Part shown: positions 36,694 to 45,196 of the stretch, one piece after another
How the letters are laid out: each line of letters opens with the position of its first letter
How positions within the stretch are numbered: position 1 is the stretch's first letter
From: Paralcaligenes ureilyticus
GTDB lineage: Bacteria; Pseudomonadota; Gammaproteobacteria; Burkholderiales; Burkholderiaceae_B
Length of the DNA: 50,590 nucleotides
Reading direction: 5' to 3'
Assembly: GCF_004346225.1 (NCBI RefSeq)
Contig: NZ_SMAJ01000023.1
Location: forward strand, 1 to 50,590
Program-made: the position numbers and the translations under genes
The notes under the pieces: model-generated
Told to the model about the DNA's origin: nothing
What the model saw: the letters and a program-made list of their open reading frames with translations, nothing else
Database searches by the model: none

Positions 36694-37893
36694 ATGCCGA
36701 TAGCGTATCCGTTTGCGTGCCGAAAAGCCCGCATTGCTTTTTTTGTGTCTGTGCTGCTACTGACTGCCTGCAGTCAAAAGCCCAATCAGCAGGCAGGCGA
36801 GATGAAAGTTCCTGTGAGCGTTGTAACGGTTGAACCGGCACGCACATCTATCCTGACCGAGTTGCCGGGGCGTGTCGAAGCGATCAAGGATGCGCAAATC
36901 CTGGCACGGGTCTCAGGCATCGTCACCAAGGTGGATTTCACGCAAGGCAGCGATGTCAAGCAGGGCCAGCTTCTGTTCACCATCGATCCTGCACCGTATC
37001 GCGCCGCGCGCGACCAGGCGGCAGCGCAGTTGCAGCAAGCTCAGGCCAATATGCGCAGCGCAAATTTGCTGGCGCAACGCTATTCCAAGTTGATCAAGGA
37101 GAATGCGGTCAGCCGTCAGGACTACGATAATGCCCAAGCAGCGGCGGGCCAGGCCGTAGCCGCTGTGGCGGCTGCTCGCGCGGCGCTTGAGTCCGCCGAC
37201 ATTAATCTGGGCTACACCAAAGTGGTTTCGCCTATAGATGGTCGCACAGGCAAGTCGCTGGTGACGGAAGGCGCTTTGGTCAGCGCCACCGCCGCTACGC
37301 CATTGGCCACCGTACAACAGATTGATCGTGTCTACGTTGATTTCACTCGATCCACCACCGAACTGGCCGCATTGCGCCGGGCATTGGCTGATGGAGATTT
37401 GCAGCAGGCCGATCCCAATACAGCAAAGGCCGAAGTGATCCTCGATGATGGTTCGCAATTCAAGCAGCCCGGCAAGCTGTTATTTTCCGGCATTACGGTT
37501 GATCCCACCACCGGTCAGGTCAATTTGCGCGCCGAGTTTCCAAACCCGGATCAAATTCTTTTGCCTGGCATGTACGTTCGGGTGCGGATCGAGCAGGGGG
37601 TTGATCAAAAGGCCTTGTTAGTGCCGCAACAGGCCCTGCAGCGCACCGCCGATGGTTTAAGCAGCCTTTATGTAGTGAAAGACGGCAAGGTCGCGCTGGT
37701 TGCCGTGCAAGTGGGGCCACTAGTCGGTGGCAAGTCGGTGATCGACCGGGGCTTGAAGGCAGGCGATGTGGTGGTGGTCGAGGGGTTTCAGAAGATTCGG
37801 CCGGGGGCCTCTGTGCAGGCCGCGCCATGGAAAGGCGGCCAGCCGGTCGCAGCCGCTAAAACTCCATCTCCCAAGCCTGCAGCAAAAGGCTAA
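36694..37893 (+). CDS. RND efflux periplasmic adaptor (AcrA/MexA family)
   Basis: Lipoprotein adaptor that joins the inner-membrane pump and outer-membrane channel. The 399-aa product has an N-terminal lipobox LTAC with Cys26. The order is barrel-sandwich half (SVVTVEPARTSILTELPGRVEAIKDAQILARVSGIV), helical hairpin with Ala/Gln-rich heptads (about 95-165), then VVSPIDGRTGKSLVTEGALVS and the membrane-proximal domain with ITVDPTTGQVNLRAEFPNPDQILLPGMYVRVRIEQG. ATG 36694 has GGGAG upstream and places the signal correctly; ATG 36670 is less likely. It is first gene of a three-gene efflux operon. Confidence 0.92.
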   Translation: MPIAYPFACRKARIAFFVSVLLLTACSQKPNQQAGEMKVPVSVVTVEPARTSILTELPGRVEAIKDAQILARVSGIVTKVDFTQGSDVKQGQLLFTIDPAPYRAARDQAAAQLQQAQANMRSANLLAQRYSKLIKENAVSRQDYDNAQAAAGQAVAAVAAARAALESADINLGYTKVVSPIDGRTGKSLVTEGALVSATAATPLATVQQIDRVYVDFTRSTTELAALRRALADGDLQQADPNTAKAEVILDDGSQFKQPGKLLFSGITVDPTTGQVNLRAEFPNPDQILLPGMYVRVRIEQGVDQKALLVPQQALQRTADGLSSLYVVKDGKVALVAVQVGPLVGGKSVIDRGLKAGDVVVVEGFQKIRPGASVQAAPWKGGQPVAAAKTPSPKPAAKG

Positions 37894-37934
37894 AAGAGAA
37901 TGCCCGCGTCCATTACCGCCTAGAGTGATTGCTC

Positions 37935-40900
37935 ATGCCACAGTTTTTTATTGACAGACCAATTTTTGCCTGGGTTGTTGCGTTGGCAATCGCCTTGGCC
38001 GGATTATTGGCCATCCCCAATATGCCGGTCGCGCAGTATCCCGAGGTGGCGCCCCCGGTCATCAAGATCACCGCTACCTATCCCGGCGCGTCAGCCCAGG
38101 ATGTGGCCAATTCGGTTTCCAGCATTATCGAAAACCAACTGAACGGGGCCAAGGGTTTGTTGTACTACGAGTCGGTCAGCGACTCGTATGGCCAGTCGAA
38201 CATTTCAGTCACTTTTGCGCCCGGCACCAATCCCGATCTGGCTCAGGTCGATGTGCAAAACCGCGTCTCCAATGTTACGGCAAAGCTTCCGGCGGCCGTG
38301 GTGCAGCAAGGGTTGCAAGTCACTAAAAGCAATACCGGATTTCTGATGGTGGTGACCGTGTCTTCCAAAGACGGCTCGCTCGATGAGACCGCTTTGGCCG
38401 ACTATGTGACGCGCAATCTGCAGAACCCTATTTCGCGGGTTCCCGGCGTGGGCCAGTTTCAGTTGTTTGCAGCGCCGCGCGCCATGCGTATCTGGGTCGA
38501 TCCGGACAAGCTGGCCGGCTACAACCTGAGCATGGCCGATGTCAAGGCGGCCATCACTCGCCAGAACGTTCTGGTGTCGGGCGGCATTATCGGCTCGCCG
38601 CCCAATCCGGATGCGCAACGCGTGGCCGCGCCTATTGTGGTCAATGGCCAGTTATCCACCGTCAAGGATTTTGGCAAGATCATATTGCGCTCCAATGTGG
38701 ACGGTTCAAGCGTGCGTCTCTCCGATGTGGCCCGGGTTGAGGTCGGCTCGGACAGCTATCAGCTTGGCGCGCGTTTGAATGGCAAGCCTACTGCCGGATT
38801 TGCCCTTTCGCTTTCGCCCAATGCCAATGCCTTGTCTACCGCGGTGGGCGTGAAGGCCGAACTGAAATTATTATCCAAGCAGTTTCCGAGCAATATCAGC
38901 TACGCCATTCCCTACGACACGACACCTTACGTGCAGCTTTCGATTGAGCAAGTGGTGCATACCCTCTTAGAGGCGATGGTGCTGGTGTTCGTGGTGATGT
39001 TCCTGTTTTTGCAGAATGTGCGCTATACGCTGATCCCGGCGCTGGTTGTGCCGGTCGCGATGCTGGGTGCTTTTGCCGTCATGCTGGCTTTGGGCTTTAC
39101 AATCAATGTGCTGACGATGTTCGCCATGGTGCTGGCGATCGGGATTTTGGTCGATGATGCCATTGTGGTGGTCGAAAATGTCGAGCGCATCATGGTCGAA
39201 GAGGGTCTTCCGCCCAAGGAGGCGACCAGAAAGGCCATGCCGCAGATCACGGGCGCGATCATCGGCATTACCCTGGTCTTGTCCACGGTGTTTTTGCCGC
39301 TGGCCTTTATGGGCGGCTCGGTAGGGGTCATTTATCGCCAGTTCTCGGTGGCCATGGCGGTCTCCATTCTGTTTTCGGCCTTTCTGGCGCTATCGTTTAC
39401 GCCGGCTCTGTGCGCGACGTTACTTAAACCCATCCCCAAAGGCCATCACGAAAGCAAGAAAGGGTTTTTCGGTTGGTTCAATCGCGGCTTCGAGCGCACG
39501 ACCGACAAATACCAGGGCTGGGTGCGACGCAGCCTGCACAGGGGCTGGCGCATGATGCTGATTTACCTGGTACTGCTGGCCGGACTTGGTTGGTTGTACC
39601 TGCGTTTGCCGGCATCTTTTCTGCCTATAGAAGATCAGGGCTATATAGTCGCCAATATCGAGTTGCCGGCCGGCGCGACGGCCAATCGCACGATCGAGGT
39701 TTTGGAAAAGGTGGAAGCCTATTTCAAGAAGCAGCCCCAGATGCAGAATATTGTTGCTGTGCAAGGCTTCAGCTTCAACGGCAACGGCTTGAACGCCGCG
39801 ATTGTGTTTGTGCCGCTGAAAGACTTTTCCCAGCGCAAAGGGGCGGCCAATTCGGCCCAGGCCGTCGCCGCCCGCGCGACCCAGAATCTCTTGTTTGGTT
39901 TGCCCGACGCCATGGTGTTTGCGGTGGTGCCGCCTGCCATCCCGTCTTTGGGCAATGCCTCGGGTTTCGACATGAGGCTGGAAGATCGTGGAAGCATGGG
40001 GCATGACGCGCTGATGGCGGCAACCCAGCAATTGTTGGCGATGGCCATGAAAAGCCCGGTACTGGCGCAAACCCGCATTACCGGTTTGGGGCCTGGTCCG
40101 CAGCTTAGCTTGACCATCGATCGCGACAAGGCGGCGGCGTTGGGCGTCGATTTCAGCGAAGCCGCCGGTCTGATCTCAACGGCGATAGGCTCCTCGTATG
40201 CCGGCCAGTTTCCCAACATGGGCTGGACGCAAAACGTTTGGGTGCAGGCGGGCGAGGGGCATCGCATGAACGTTGACGACATCATGAAGCTCAACGCCCG
40301 AAACAGCCAGGGTGGGATGGTGCCCTTGTCATCTTTTGTGACGGCCAAGTGGTCTCAGGGCCCTGTGCAGGTGGTGCGCTACAACAGCTATGAATCGGTG
40401 CGCATAGGAGGGTCTGCGGGGCCGGGGTATTCCACCGGCCAGGCCATGACCGAAATGGAGCAGTTGGTGGCCAAGCTGCCACCGGGCTTCGGCTACGAAT
40501 GGACGGGTTTGTCCTACCAGGAAATCCAGGCGGGCAGTCAAACAAGTATTTTGCTGGGGCTGGCCATGCTGGTCGTGTTCATGGTGTTGGCGGCGCTGTA
40601 CGAAAGCTGGGCGATACCCTTGTCGGTCATACTGGCTGTGCCGTTGGGCATGCTGGGGGCCGTCGCCATGATCTTTGCCATGGGCATGTCCAGCGATGTG
40701 TATTTTCAGGTGGGCATGGTGACTGTCATTGGGCTGGCCGCGAAAAACGCGATCCTGATCGTGGAGTTCGCCAAGGACATGTATGCGGAAGGAGGCAGCA
40801 TTTACGATGCCACGGTCGAGGCCGCGCGGTTGCGATTCCGGCCTATTCTCATGACATCGTTTGCGTTTATTCTGGGCGTGCTGCCGCTGGCGATTGCCAC

Positions 40901-41135
40901 AGGGGCGGGCGCAGCCAGCCAGAACGCGGTGGGCTTGGGCGTATTGGGCGGCATGCTTGCGGCAACCCCGTTGGCGGTGTTGTTCGTGCCTACCTTTTTC
41001 GTGGTGGTTTTAGGCTGGTTCAAGGTCAAACCCAAAGTAATAGGCACGCACCATGCGCCCCATGTGGCGCCGCATGTCGATAACGGTACTAATCAAATGG
41101 AGTCCCATCCTTCTGCGGAAGGGGATAAAGCATGA
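37935..41135 (+). CDS. RND multidrug efflux pump (AcrB/MexB, HAE1 family)
   Basis: Proton-driven trimeric inner-membrane pump. The 1066-aa product starts MPQFFIDRPIFAWVVALAI and has 12 membrane segments with two large periplasmic domains. Proton relay residues Asp407 and Asp408 are present in GILVDDAIVVVEN, and the Lys of the second half is in GLAAKNAILIVEF. Other family marks are IPNMPVAQYPEVAPP and SFLPIEDQGY. The length and residue numbering match AcrB closely. ATG 37935 is chosen over a TTG 6 bp upstream. The stop overlaps the outer-membrane gene (ATGA). Broad drug, dye or solvent export is expected from the family; actual substrates are not visible. Confidence 0.95.
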   Translation: MPQFFIDRPIFAWVVALAIALAGLLAIPNMPVAQYPEVAPPVIKITATYPGASAQDVANSVSSIIENQLNGAKGLLYYESVSDSYGQSNISVTFAPGTNPDLAQVDVQNRVSNVTAKLPAAVVQQGLQVTKSNTGFLMVVTVSSKDGSLDETALADYVTRNLQNPISRVPGVGQFQLFAAPRAMRIWVDPDKLAGYNLSMADVKAAITRQNVLVSGGIIGSPPNPDAQRVAAPIVVNGQLSTVKDFGKIILRSNVDGSSVRLSDVARVEVGSDSYQLGARLNGKPTAGFALSLSPNANALSTAVGVKAELKLLSKQFPSNISYAIPYDTTPYVQLSIEQVVHTLLEAMVLVFVVMFLFLQNVRYTLIPALVVPVAMLGAFAVMLALGFTINVLTMFAMVLAIGILVDDAIVVVENVERIMVEEGLPPKEATRKAMPQITGAIIGITLVLSTVFLPLAFMGGSVGVIYRQFSVAMAVSILFSAFLALSFTPALCATLLKPIPKGHHESKKGFFGWFNRGFERTTDKYQGWVRRSLHRGWRMMLIYLVLLAGLGWLYLRLPASFLPIEDQGYIVANIELPAGATANRTIEVLEKVEAYFKKQPQMQNIVAVQGFSFNGNGLNAAIVFVPLKDFSQRKGAANSAQAVAARATQNLLFGLPDAMVFAVVPPAIPSLGNASGFDMRLEDRGSMGHDALMAATQQLLAMAMKSPVLAQTRITGLGPGPQLSLTIDRDKAAALGVDFSEAAGLISTAIGSSYAGQFPNMGWTQNVWVQAGEGHRMNVDDIMKLNARNSQGGMVPLSSFVTAKWSQGPVQVVRYNSYESVRIGGSAGPGYSTGQAMTEMEQLVAKLPPGFGYEWTGLSYQEIQAGSQTSILLGLAMLVVFMVLAALYESWAIPLSVILAVPLGMLGAVAMIFAMGMSSDVYFQVGMVTVIGLAAKNAILIVEFAKDMYAEGGSIYDATVEAARLRFRPILMTSFAFILGVLPLAIATGAGAASQNAVGLGVLGGMLAATPLAVLFVPTFFVVVLGWFKVKPKVIGTHHAPHVAPHVDNGTNQMESHPSAEGDKA

Positions 41136-42649
41136 GTTCACGCGTTCTTCGATCCACGATGGCGCCGGGCCTGTTGGTCTTGGCCTTGGCGGGCTGCTCG
41201 TTGGCGCCTCGCTATGAGCGGCCCGCGGCGCCGGTTCCGCAGCAGTATCCGGACCAGTCGGCGTCGGCCCGTGAGCAGGGCGGCTTGAGTGCGCAGGCGG
41301 TTGCTCCCGCTGTGACGAAGACGGCTGATCTGGGCTGGCGCCAGTTCTTTCGCGATCCTCGCCTGGTCGCCTTGATTGGCATTGCACTGGACAACAATCG
41401 CGATATGCGTATTGCGGCCCAGCGGGTCCTGGAGGCTCGTGCCCAATATGGCATTCAGGACAGCAATCGCCTGCCTACTCTGGGTATAGGTGCAAACGGG
41501 CAGATTCAAAGAAACCCTGTCAACCTGCGCTCCAATGGGGCCGATAGCGTCAGCCGCTATTACCAGGCTGGTTTGGGCACCACGGCGTTTACGCTGGATT
41601 TCTTTGGCCGGCTCAAGAATCTGAGCCAGGCCGCGTATCAGCAATATCTGGCGAGCGAGCAGGCGCAGCGCACCGTTCATATCACCCTGATCGCGCAGGT
41701 GGCGGGCGCGTATTTCAATTTACGCGCCGCAGAGCAACAATCGGATCTTCTACAAAAAACGCTGGCCTCGCGCCGGCAAACCTTTAATTTGGTGCAGTCG
41801 CAATTTAAAGCGGGAATTGCCTCGACGCTGGATCTCAATCAGGCGCAAAGCCTGCTTGATTCCGCGCGGGCCGATCAGGCTGCGGTAGTCCGTAGCCGGT
41901 CGCGGGCGCGAAACGCGTTGCAATTGTTGGTGGGTGAATCCATCCCCGACGATCTGCCCCAAGGCGCTGTGTTTGGCAAAGATCAACTGCTGGTCGCTAT
42001 CCCCGTGGGGCTGCCTTCAGATTTGCTGGAGCGCCGGCCCGATATTATGGAGGCCGAAAACAATTTGCGGGCGGCCAACGCCAACATTGGGGCGGCCCGT
42101 GCCGCATTTTTCCCAAGTATTTCGATCACGGGTTTGCTGGGTTTTGCCAGTCCGGCGCTAGGTGGCTTGTTTCAGTCGGGCCAGCGCTTTTGGTCGTTTA
42201 CACCGCAACTCACTCAGCCGCTGTTTGCGGGCGGCGTGAGCGGCGGGTTGGACCTGGCCAAAGCCAGCCAAAAAGAGGCCGTTGCTCAATACGAAAAGAC
42301 CATACAAACGGCGTTCCGGGAAGTTGCCGACGCATTGGCCGGCGAAGCTACCTATACCCACCAGCTTGACGCGCTGCGTTCGTTGGAGCAGTCCAACCTG
42401 CAAACGCTCAAGCTTTCCCAGTTGCGTTATACCAGCGGTGTCGACAGCTTCTTGCAGGTGCAAACGGCCGAGGTGGGTCTTTACACCGCGCAGCTTTCTT
42501 TCCTGCAGACCGGCCTGGATTCGCTGGTCAACCGGGTCGCCCTTTATCAGGCCCTGGGTGGTGGCTGGCTGGAAAATAGCGCGGGCGTGTCTGCGACGTC
42601 TGGCGCGTCGCCTGTGACGGCTGCGGCGGCGTCGGACAAGGTGCAATAG
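41132..42649 (+). CDS. Outer-membrane efflux lipoprotein (OprM/NodT family)
   Basis: Outer-membrane channel of the tripartite pump. The 505-aa product has lipobox LAGC (Cys22), then SLAPRYERPAAPVP, the usual start of mature OprM-like proteins. Two outer-membrane efflux repeats follow (about 75-265 and 290-470), with LDFFGRLKNLSQAAYQQYLASEQAQRT and LLERRPDIMEAENNLRAANANIGAARAAFFPSISITG. The ATG overlaps the pump gene stop by 4 bp. The C-terminal 25 residues are Ala/Ser-rich. It completes the efflux operon. Confidence 0.93.
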   Translation: MSSRVLRSTMAPGLLVLALAGCSLAPRYERPAAPVPQQYPDQSASAREQGGLSAQAVAPAVTKTADLGWRQFFRDPRLVALIGIALDNNRDMRIAAQRVLEARAQYGIQDSNRLPTLGIGANGQIQRNPVNLRSNGADSVSRYYQAGLGTTAFTLDFFGRLKNLSQAAYQQYLASEQAQRTVHITLIAQVAGAYFNLRAAEQQSDLLQKTLASRRQTFNLVQSQFKAGIASTLDLNQAQSLLDSARADQAAVVRSRSRARNALQLLVGESIPDDLPQGAVFGKDQLLVAIPVGLPSDLLERRPDIMEAENNLRAANANIGAARAAFFPSISITGLLGFASPALGGLFQSGQRFWSFTPQLTQPLFAGGVSGGLDLAKASQKEAVAQYEKTIQTAFREVADALAGEATYTHQLDALRSLEQSNLQTLKLSQLRYTSGVDSFLQVQTAEVGLYTAQLSFLQTGLDSLVNRVALYQALGGGWLENSAGVSATSGASPVTAAAASDKVQ

Positions 42650-42689
42650 GCCTTGCCGGCGGTTGTTGGGGAATCGCACCCGCGAATAA

Positions 42690-42715
42690 TGTAGCGGCAC
42701 CCCTTGTGGGTGCCA
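42690..42715 (+). repeat. Single REP hairpin (GGCACCC type)
   Basis: TGTAGC plus GGCACCC (42696-42702), CTTGT, GGGTGCC (42708-42714). It lies between the efflux operon end and pdxJ, same orientation as both, and could end the efflux transcript. Confidence 0.9.
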
Positions 42716-42789
42716 TTTTAATCCCCGCCCCCATAGCGCGATAAAATGAGGCCTCTCCCCGCATTGCATCGGCAAAAGGTTTTGTGAAA

Positions 42790-43518
42790 ATGATTGAACT
42801 TGGTGTGAACATCGACCATGTGGCCACCTTGCGCCAGCAGCGCATGACGGCCTATCCGGATCCGGTTGAGGCGGCTGTGCGTGCCGAGGAGGCGGGTGCC
42901 GACCTGATCACTTTGCATTTACGTGAGGATCGGCGGCATATCCAGGATGCCGACGTATGGGCCATTCGTCCCAAGTTGCGCACGCGCATGAATCTGGAGT
43001 GTGCCATCACGCCCGAAATGCTGGACATCGCCTGCAAGCTGCGGCCCGACGATGTGTGTCTGGTGCCGGAAAAGCGCGTCGAGCTGACGACCGAGGGTGG
43101 GCTGGATGTCGTCGCGCATTTTGAATCGACCCGGCAGGCGGTGAGCCAGTTGCATGACGCCGGCATACGGGTGTCTTTGTTCATCGATCCCGATGCGGCA
43201 CAAATCGATGCCGCGACGCGCGCCGGCGCAACGGTTATTGAGCTTCACACAGGGGCATATGCCGATGCGCGCGATAATGATCGGCGTGCAGGCGAGTTTG
43301 ACCGTCTGCGGGCCGGCATTGCGCAAGGGATCGGTCTGGGCTTGCGTGTCAATGCGGGCCACGGCTTGCATTACGGCAACGCGCAATTCATTGCCGCGTT
43401 GCCGGGCGTGTCCGAGCTCAACATTGGTCACGCCATTGTGGCCCGCGCCATTTTTGATGGCTGGGAAAAAGCGGTGCGCGACATGAAGGCTATTTTAGTA
43501 GCCGCCCAGCGGCCTTGA
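42790..43518 (+). CDS. pdxJ: Pyridoxine 5'-phosphate synthase PdxJ
   Basis: Closes the pyridoxine ring from 1-deoxyxylulose-5-phosphate and 3-amino-2-oxopropyl phosphate in vitamin B6 synthesis. The 242-aa product begins [18 protein letters not shown] and contains [68 protein letters not shown] and [21 protein letters not shown]. Either GTG 42784 or ATG 42790 could start it; ATG fits the family. Usual partners recO and acpS are not adjacent. Confidence 0.95.
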   Translation: MIELGVNIDHVATLRQQRMTAYPDPVEAAVRAEEAGADLITLHLREDRRHIQDADVWAIRPKLRTRMNLECAITPEMLDIACKLRPDDVCLVPEKRVELTTEGGLDVVAHFESTRQAVSQLHDAGIRVSLFIDPDAAQIDAATRAGATVIELHTGAYADARDNDRRAGEFDRLRAGIAQGIGLGLRVNAGHGLHYGNAQFIAALPGVSELNIGHAIVARAIFDGWEKAVRDMKAILVAAQRP

Positions 43519-43526
43519 TATGTTGG

Positions 43527-43622
43527 TGGCACCCACAAGGGGTGCCGCTACATGTGTTGATGGCACCACAAGGGCTACAGACGCACACGCCGTTGATGTA
43601 GCGGCACCCCTTGTGGGTGCCA
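43527..43622. repeat. Inward-facing REP pair with a decayed third copy
   Basis: GGCACCC-ACAAG-GGGTGCC (43528-43546) plus GCTACA, then a truncated remnant at about 43561-43580 (GGCACC-ACAAG-GGCTACA), then TGTAGC plus GGCACCC-CTTGT-GGGTGCC (43603-43621). It lies between pdxJ and the nitroreductase gene. Confidence 0.88.
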
Positions 43623-43682
43623 CCCATCTGATTTAAATGAAATGATGCACGTCATTTTTAGTTTATCGCCTTAAGGATTTTA

Positions 43683-44258
43683 ATGTCTGTCGCACCAATT
43701 GATTATTTGATGTCGCGCCGTTCCGTAAAGTTTGTACGGGCTCCCGGGCCTGACGATGCGCAGTTGGCGCAAATATTGCAGGCGGGCATGTCGGCGCCCG
43801 ACCATGGGCGCCTGCGGCCCTGGCGGTTTGCGCTGATTCGGGGAGCTGCGATTGAGCGTGTGGCCGACCTGGCCGTCAATGCCGCCCGCACCGCCGGCAT
43901 GCCTTTCACGGCGGAAAAAGAAGCGAGGACGAGGCAATGGCTGGCCGAGGTGCCGCTACTCATGGGTGTAGCCTGCCGGCTGGATCATTCCAATACCAAG
44001 ATCCCCGAGCACGAGCGCATGCTGGCTACGGGCGCGGCCGTTACTCAAATGTTGAATGCTGCGCACATGATGGGTTTTGGAGCCTATTGGAGCACGGGCC
44101 TGGGCACCTATCTTGACGAGGTCAATGAGGCGCTGGGTTTTGACGGGCTGGATTATCGCTTTATGGGCTATGTGGCCATAGGTACACCCATACAAGAAGC
44201 CCCTGCGCCCGAACGCCCCGACTACCGGCAGTTTGTAAGCGAGTGGACCGGCATTTGA
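43683..44258 (+). CDS. Nitroreductase-family flavoprotein (YdjA-like)
   Basis: Small FMN-dependent oxidoreductase. At 191 aa it is the short YdjA-type form. Features: the N-terminal DYLMSRRSVKFVRAPGPDDAQLAQILQAGMSAPDHGRLRPWRFALI, the FMN-binding RRS plus APDHGRLRPWR; ATGAAVTQMLNAAHMMGFGAYWSTG; and GYVAIGTPIQEAPAPERPD. The physiological substrate is unknown. ATG 43683 fits the family. It is followed by a 545-bp stretch with no gene. Confidence 0.87.
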   Translation: MSVAPIDYLMSRRSVKFVRAPGPDDAQLAQILQAGMSAPDHGRLRPWRFALIRGAAIERVADLAVNAARTAGMPFTAEKEARTRQWLAEVPLLMGVACRLDHSNTKIPEHERMLATGAAVTQMLNAAHMMGFGAYWSTGLGTYLDEVNEALGFDGLDYRFMGYVAIGTPIQEAPAPERPDYRQFVSEWTGI

Positions 44259-44348
44259 GGGCGGTTTGGCCACTGGAGCATTTTTGGCCCAATGGTATCC
44301 AGCAGGGGATGTTTTCGTATTTGGCTGGACGTTTGGGTATCTGAAGGC

Positions 44349-44546
44349 GCCGTCTATGGGGGCCGGGGCGGGGCCGGCACGGCGTGCTTGATCCGGATCT
44401 GCCTCGTCCAGGCGGGCGTCGGGCCAAACTCGCTACGCCGCTGTCGCGGCTACGCTCAAACATGGCCCGCCGACAGCCCCCGCCTTCCCTTCGTCAGCAT
44501 CCGGCGCACGCCTTACGCCGGCCCCGCCCCGGCCCCCATAGACGGC
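44349..44546. repeat. Complete ~198-bp palindromic element
   Basis: Two perfectly complementary 30-bp arms at 44349-44378 and 44517-44546 enclose 138 bp. Inner parts pair imperfectly (GGCGTGC and CCGGAT on the left against ATCCGG and GCACGCC on the right). At the centre are AACTCGC (44427-44433), an apical hairpin GCCGC-TGTC-GCGGC, and CGCTCAAAC (44453-44461). These are the inverse complement of the GCGAGTT and GTTTGAGCG core of the elements at the window ends. No coding potential is recognised; the open frames crossing it are by-products of high GC. Confidence 0.88.
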
Positions 44547-44803
44547 TCGCGTTACGGGATGCCTAGAACTCACTGGCCCGCAGCCTGTCTCTGTCGCGTC
44601 GCCCGCAGCCTGCCTCTGTCATGCTGTCCGTAGGCCTTCATCGACCCACCCCTCGCCCTGCGGCGTCTTAATAGAATGATCTCCACCCAAAACGGCTCAA
44701 AAAAAGCGCGACACAAAACGCGTTCAGTTCCGTAAACACGTCAACCGAAAAAGCCTTGAATGCGAATCGAGCTGGAAATTGCGTTTGCCGGTTCTAAGCA
44801 TTT
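44547..44803. other. Gene-free stretch downstream of cueR, with a 25-bp direct repeat
   Basis: Holds a tandem pair of 25-bp units starting CCCGCAGCCTG at 44577 and 44602, and a possible weak terminator for the cueR transcript (see 44699-44722). I see no gene. Confidence 0.5.
44699..44722 (-). terminator. Possible weak terminator of the copA-cueR transcript
   Basis: On the minus strand, a 4-bp CGCG/CGCG stem with an 8-nt loop is followed by seven T residues (A-run 44699-44705 on the plus strand). It lies about 80 bp after the cueR stop. The stem is short, so this is tentative. Confidence 0.3.
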
Positions 44804-45196
44804 TCAAGCCAAGCGGTCGAGACTGTCGAGAATAGGACAGTCGGGCCGTTTGTCGCCATGACAATGGTCGGCCAGATTCTTCAGCGTAGCGGCCATCTCC
44901 TGCAGTTCGGTCGCCTTGCGTTCGAGTTCGGCGATGTGTTCATTGGTCAATCGCTTCACTTCGGCACTGGCGCGCGACTTGTCGCGCCACAAGGCCATCA
45001 GGGTATCGATCTGCTTGAGCGAAAACCCCAGATCACGCGCCCGGCGTATGAAGCGCAGCGCATGCAGGTCGCGCTCGTGATAGACGCGGTACCCTGACTC
45101 AGTACGCTGGCTGGTATCGAGCAAGCGGATACTTTCGTAGTAGCGGATCATTTTGGCGGAGATGCCCGTCTGAGCGGCGGCCTGTCCAATATTCAT
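44804..45196 (-). CDS. cueR: Copper(I)-responsive MerR-family regulator CueR
   Basis: Activates copper export genes by untwisting promoters with a long spacer when it binds Cu(I). The 130-aa product starts [26 protein letters not shown] (winged helix), has the HADL-like [31 protein letters not shown] and a dimerisation helix. The metal loop has Cys112 and Cys120 in CHGDKRPDC, the spacing of E. coli CueR. The ATG overlaps the copA stop (ATGA at 45193-45196), so copA and cueR are co-translated. Its probable operators are the two promoters at 47511-47541 and 47632-47662. Confidence 0.95.
   Translation of the reverse strand: MNIGQAAAQTGISAKMIRYYESIRLLDTSQRTESGYRVYHERDLHALRFIRRARDLGFSLKQIDTLMALWRDKSRASAEVKRLTNEHIAELERKATELQEMAATLKNLADHCHGDKRPDCPILDSLDRLA

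Noticed and set aside
44292-44633. 113-aa plus-strand frame in the gene-free region
   Set aside because: It runs through both arms of the palindrome, with Pro/Arg/Cys-rich sequence typical of GC-rich non-coding DNA and no ribosome binding site.
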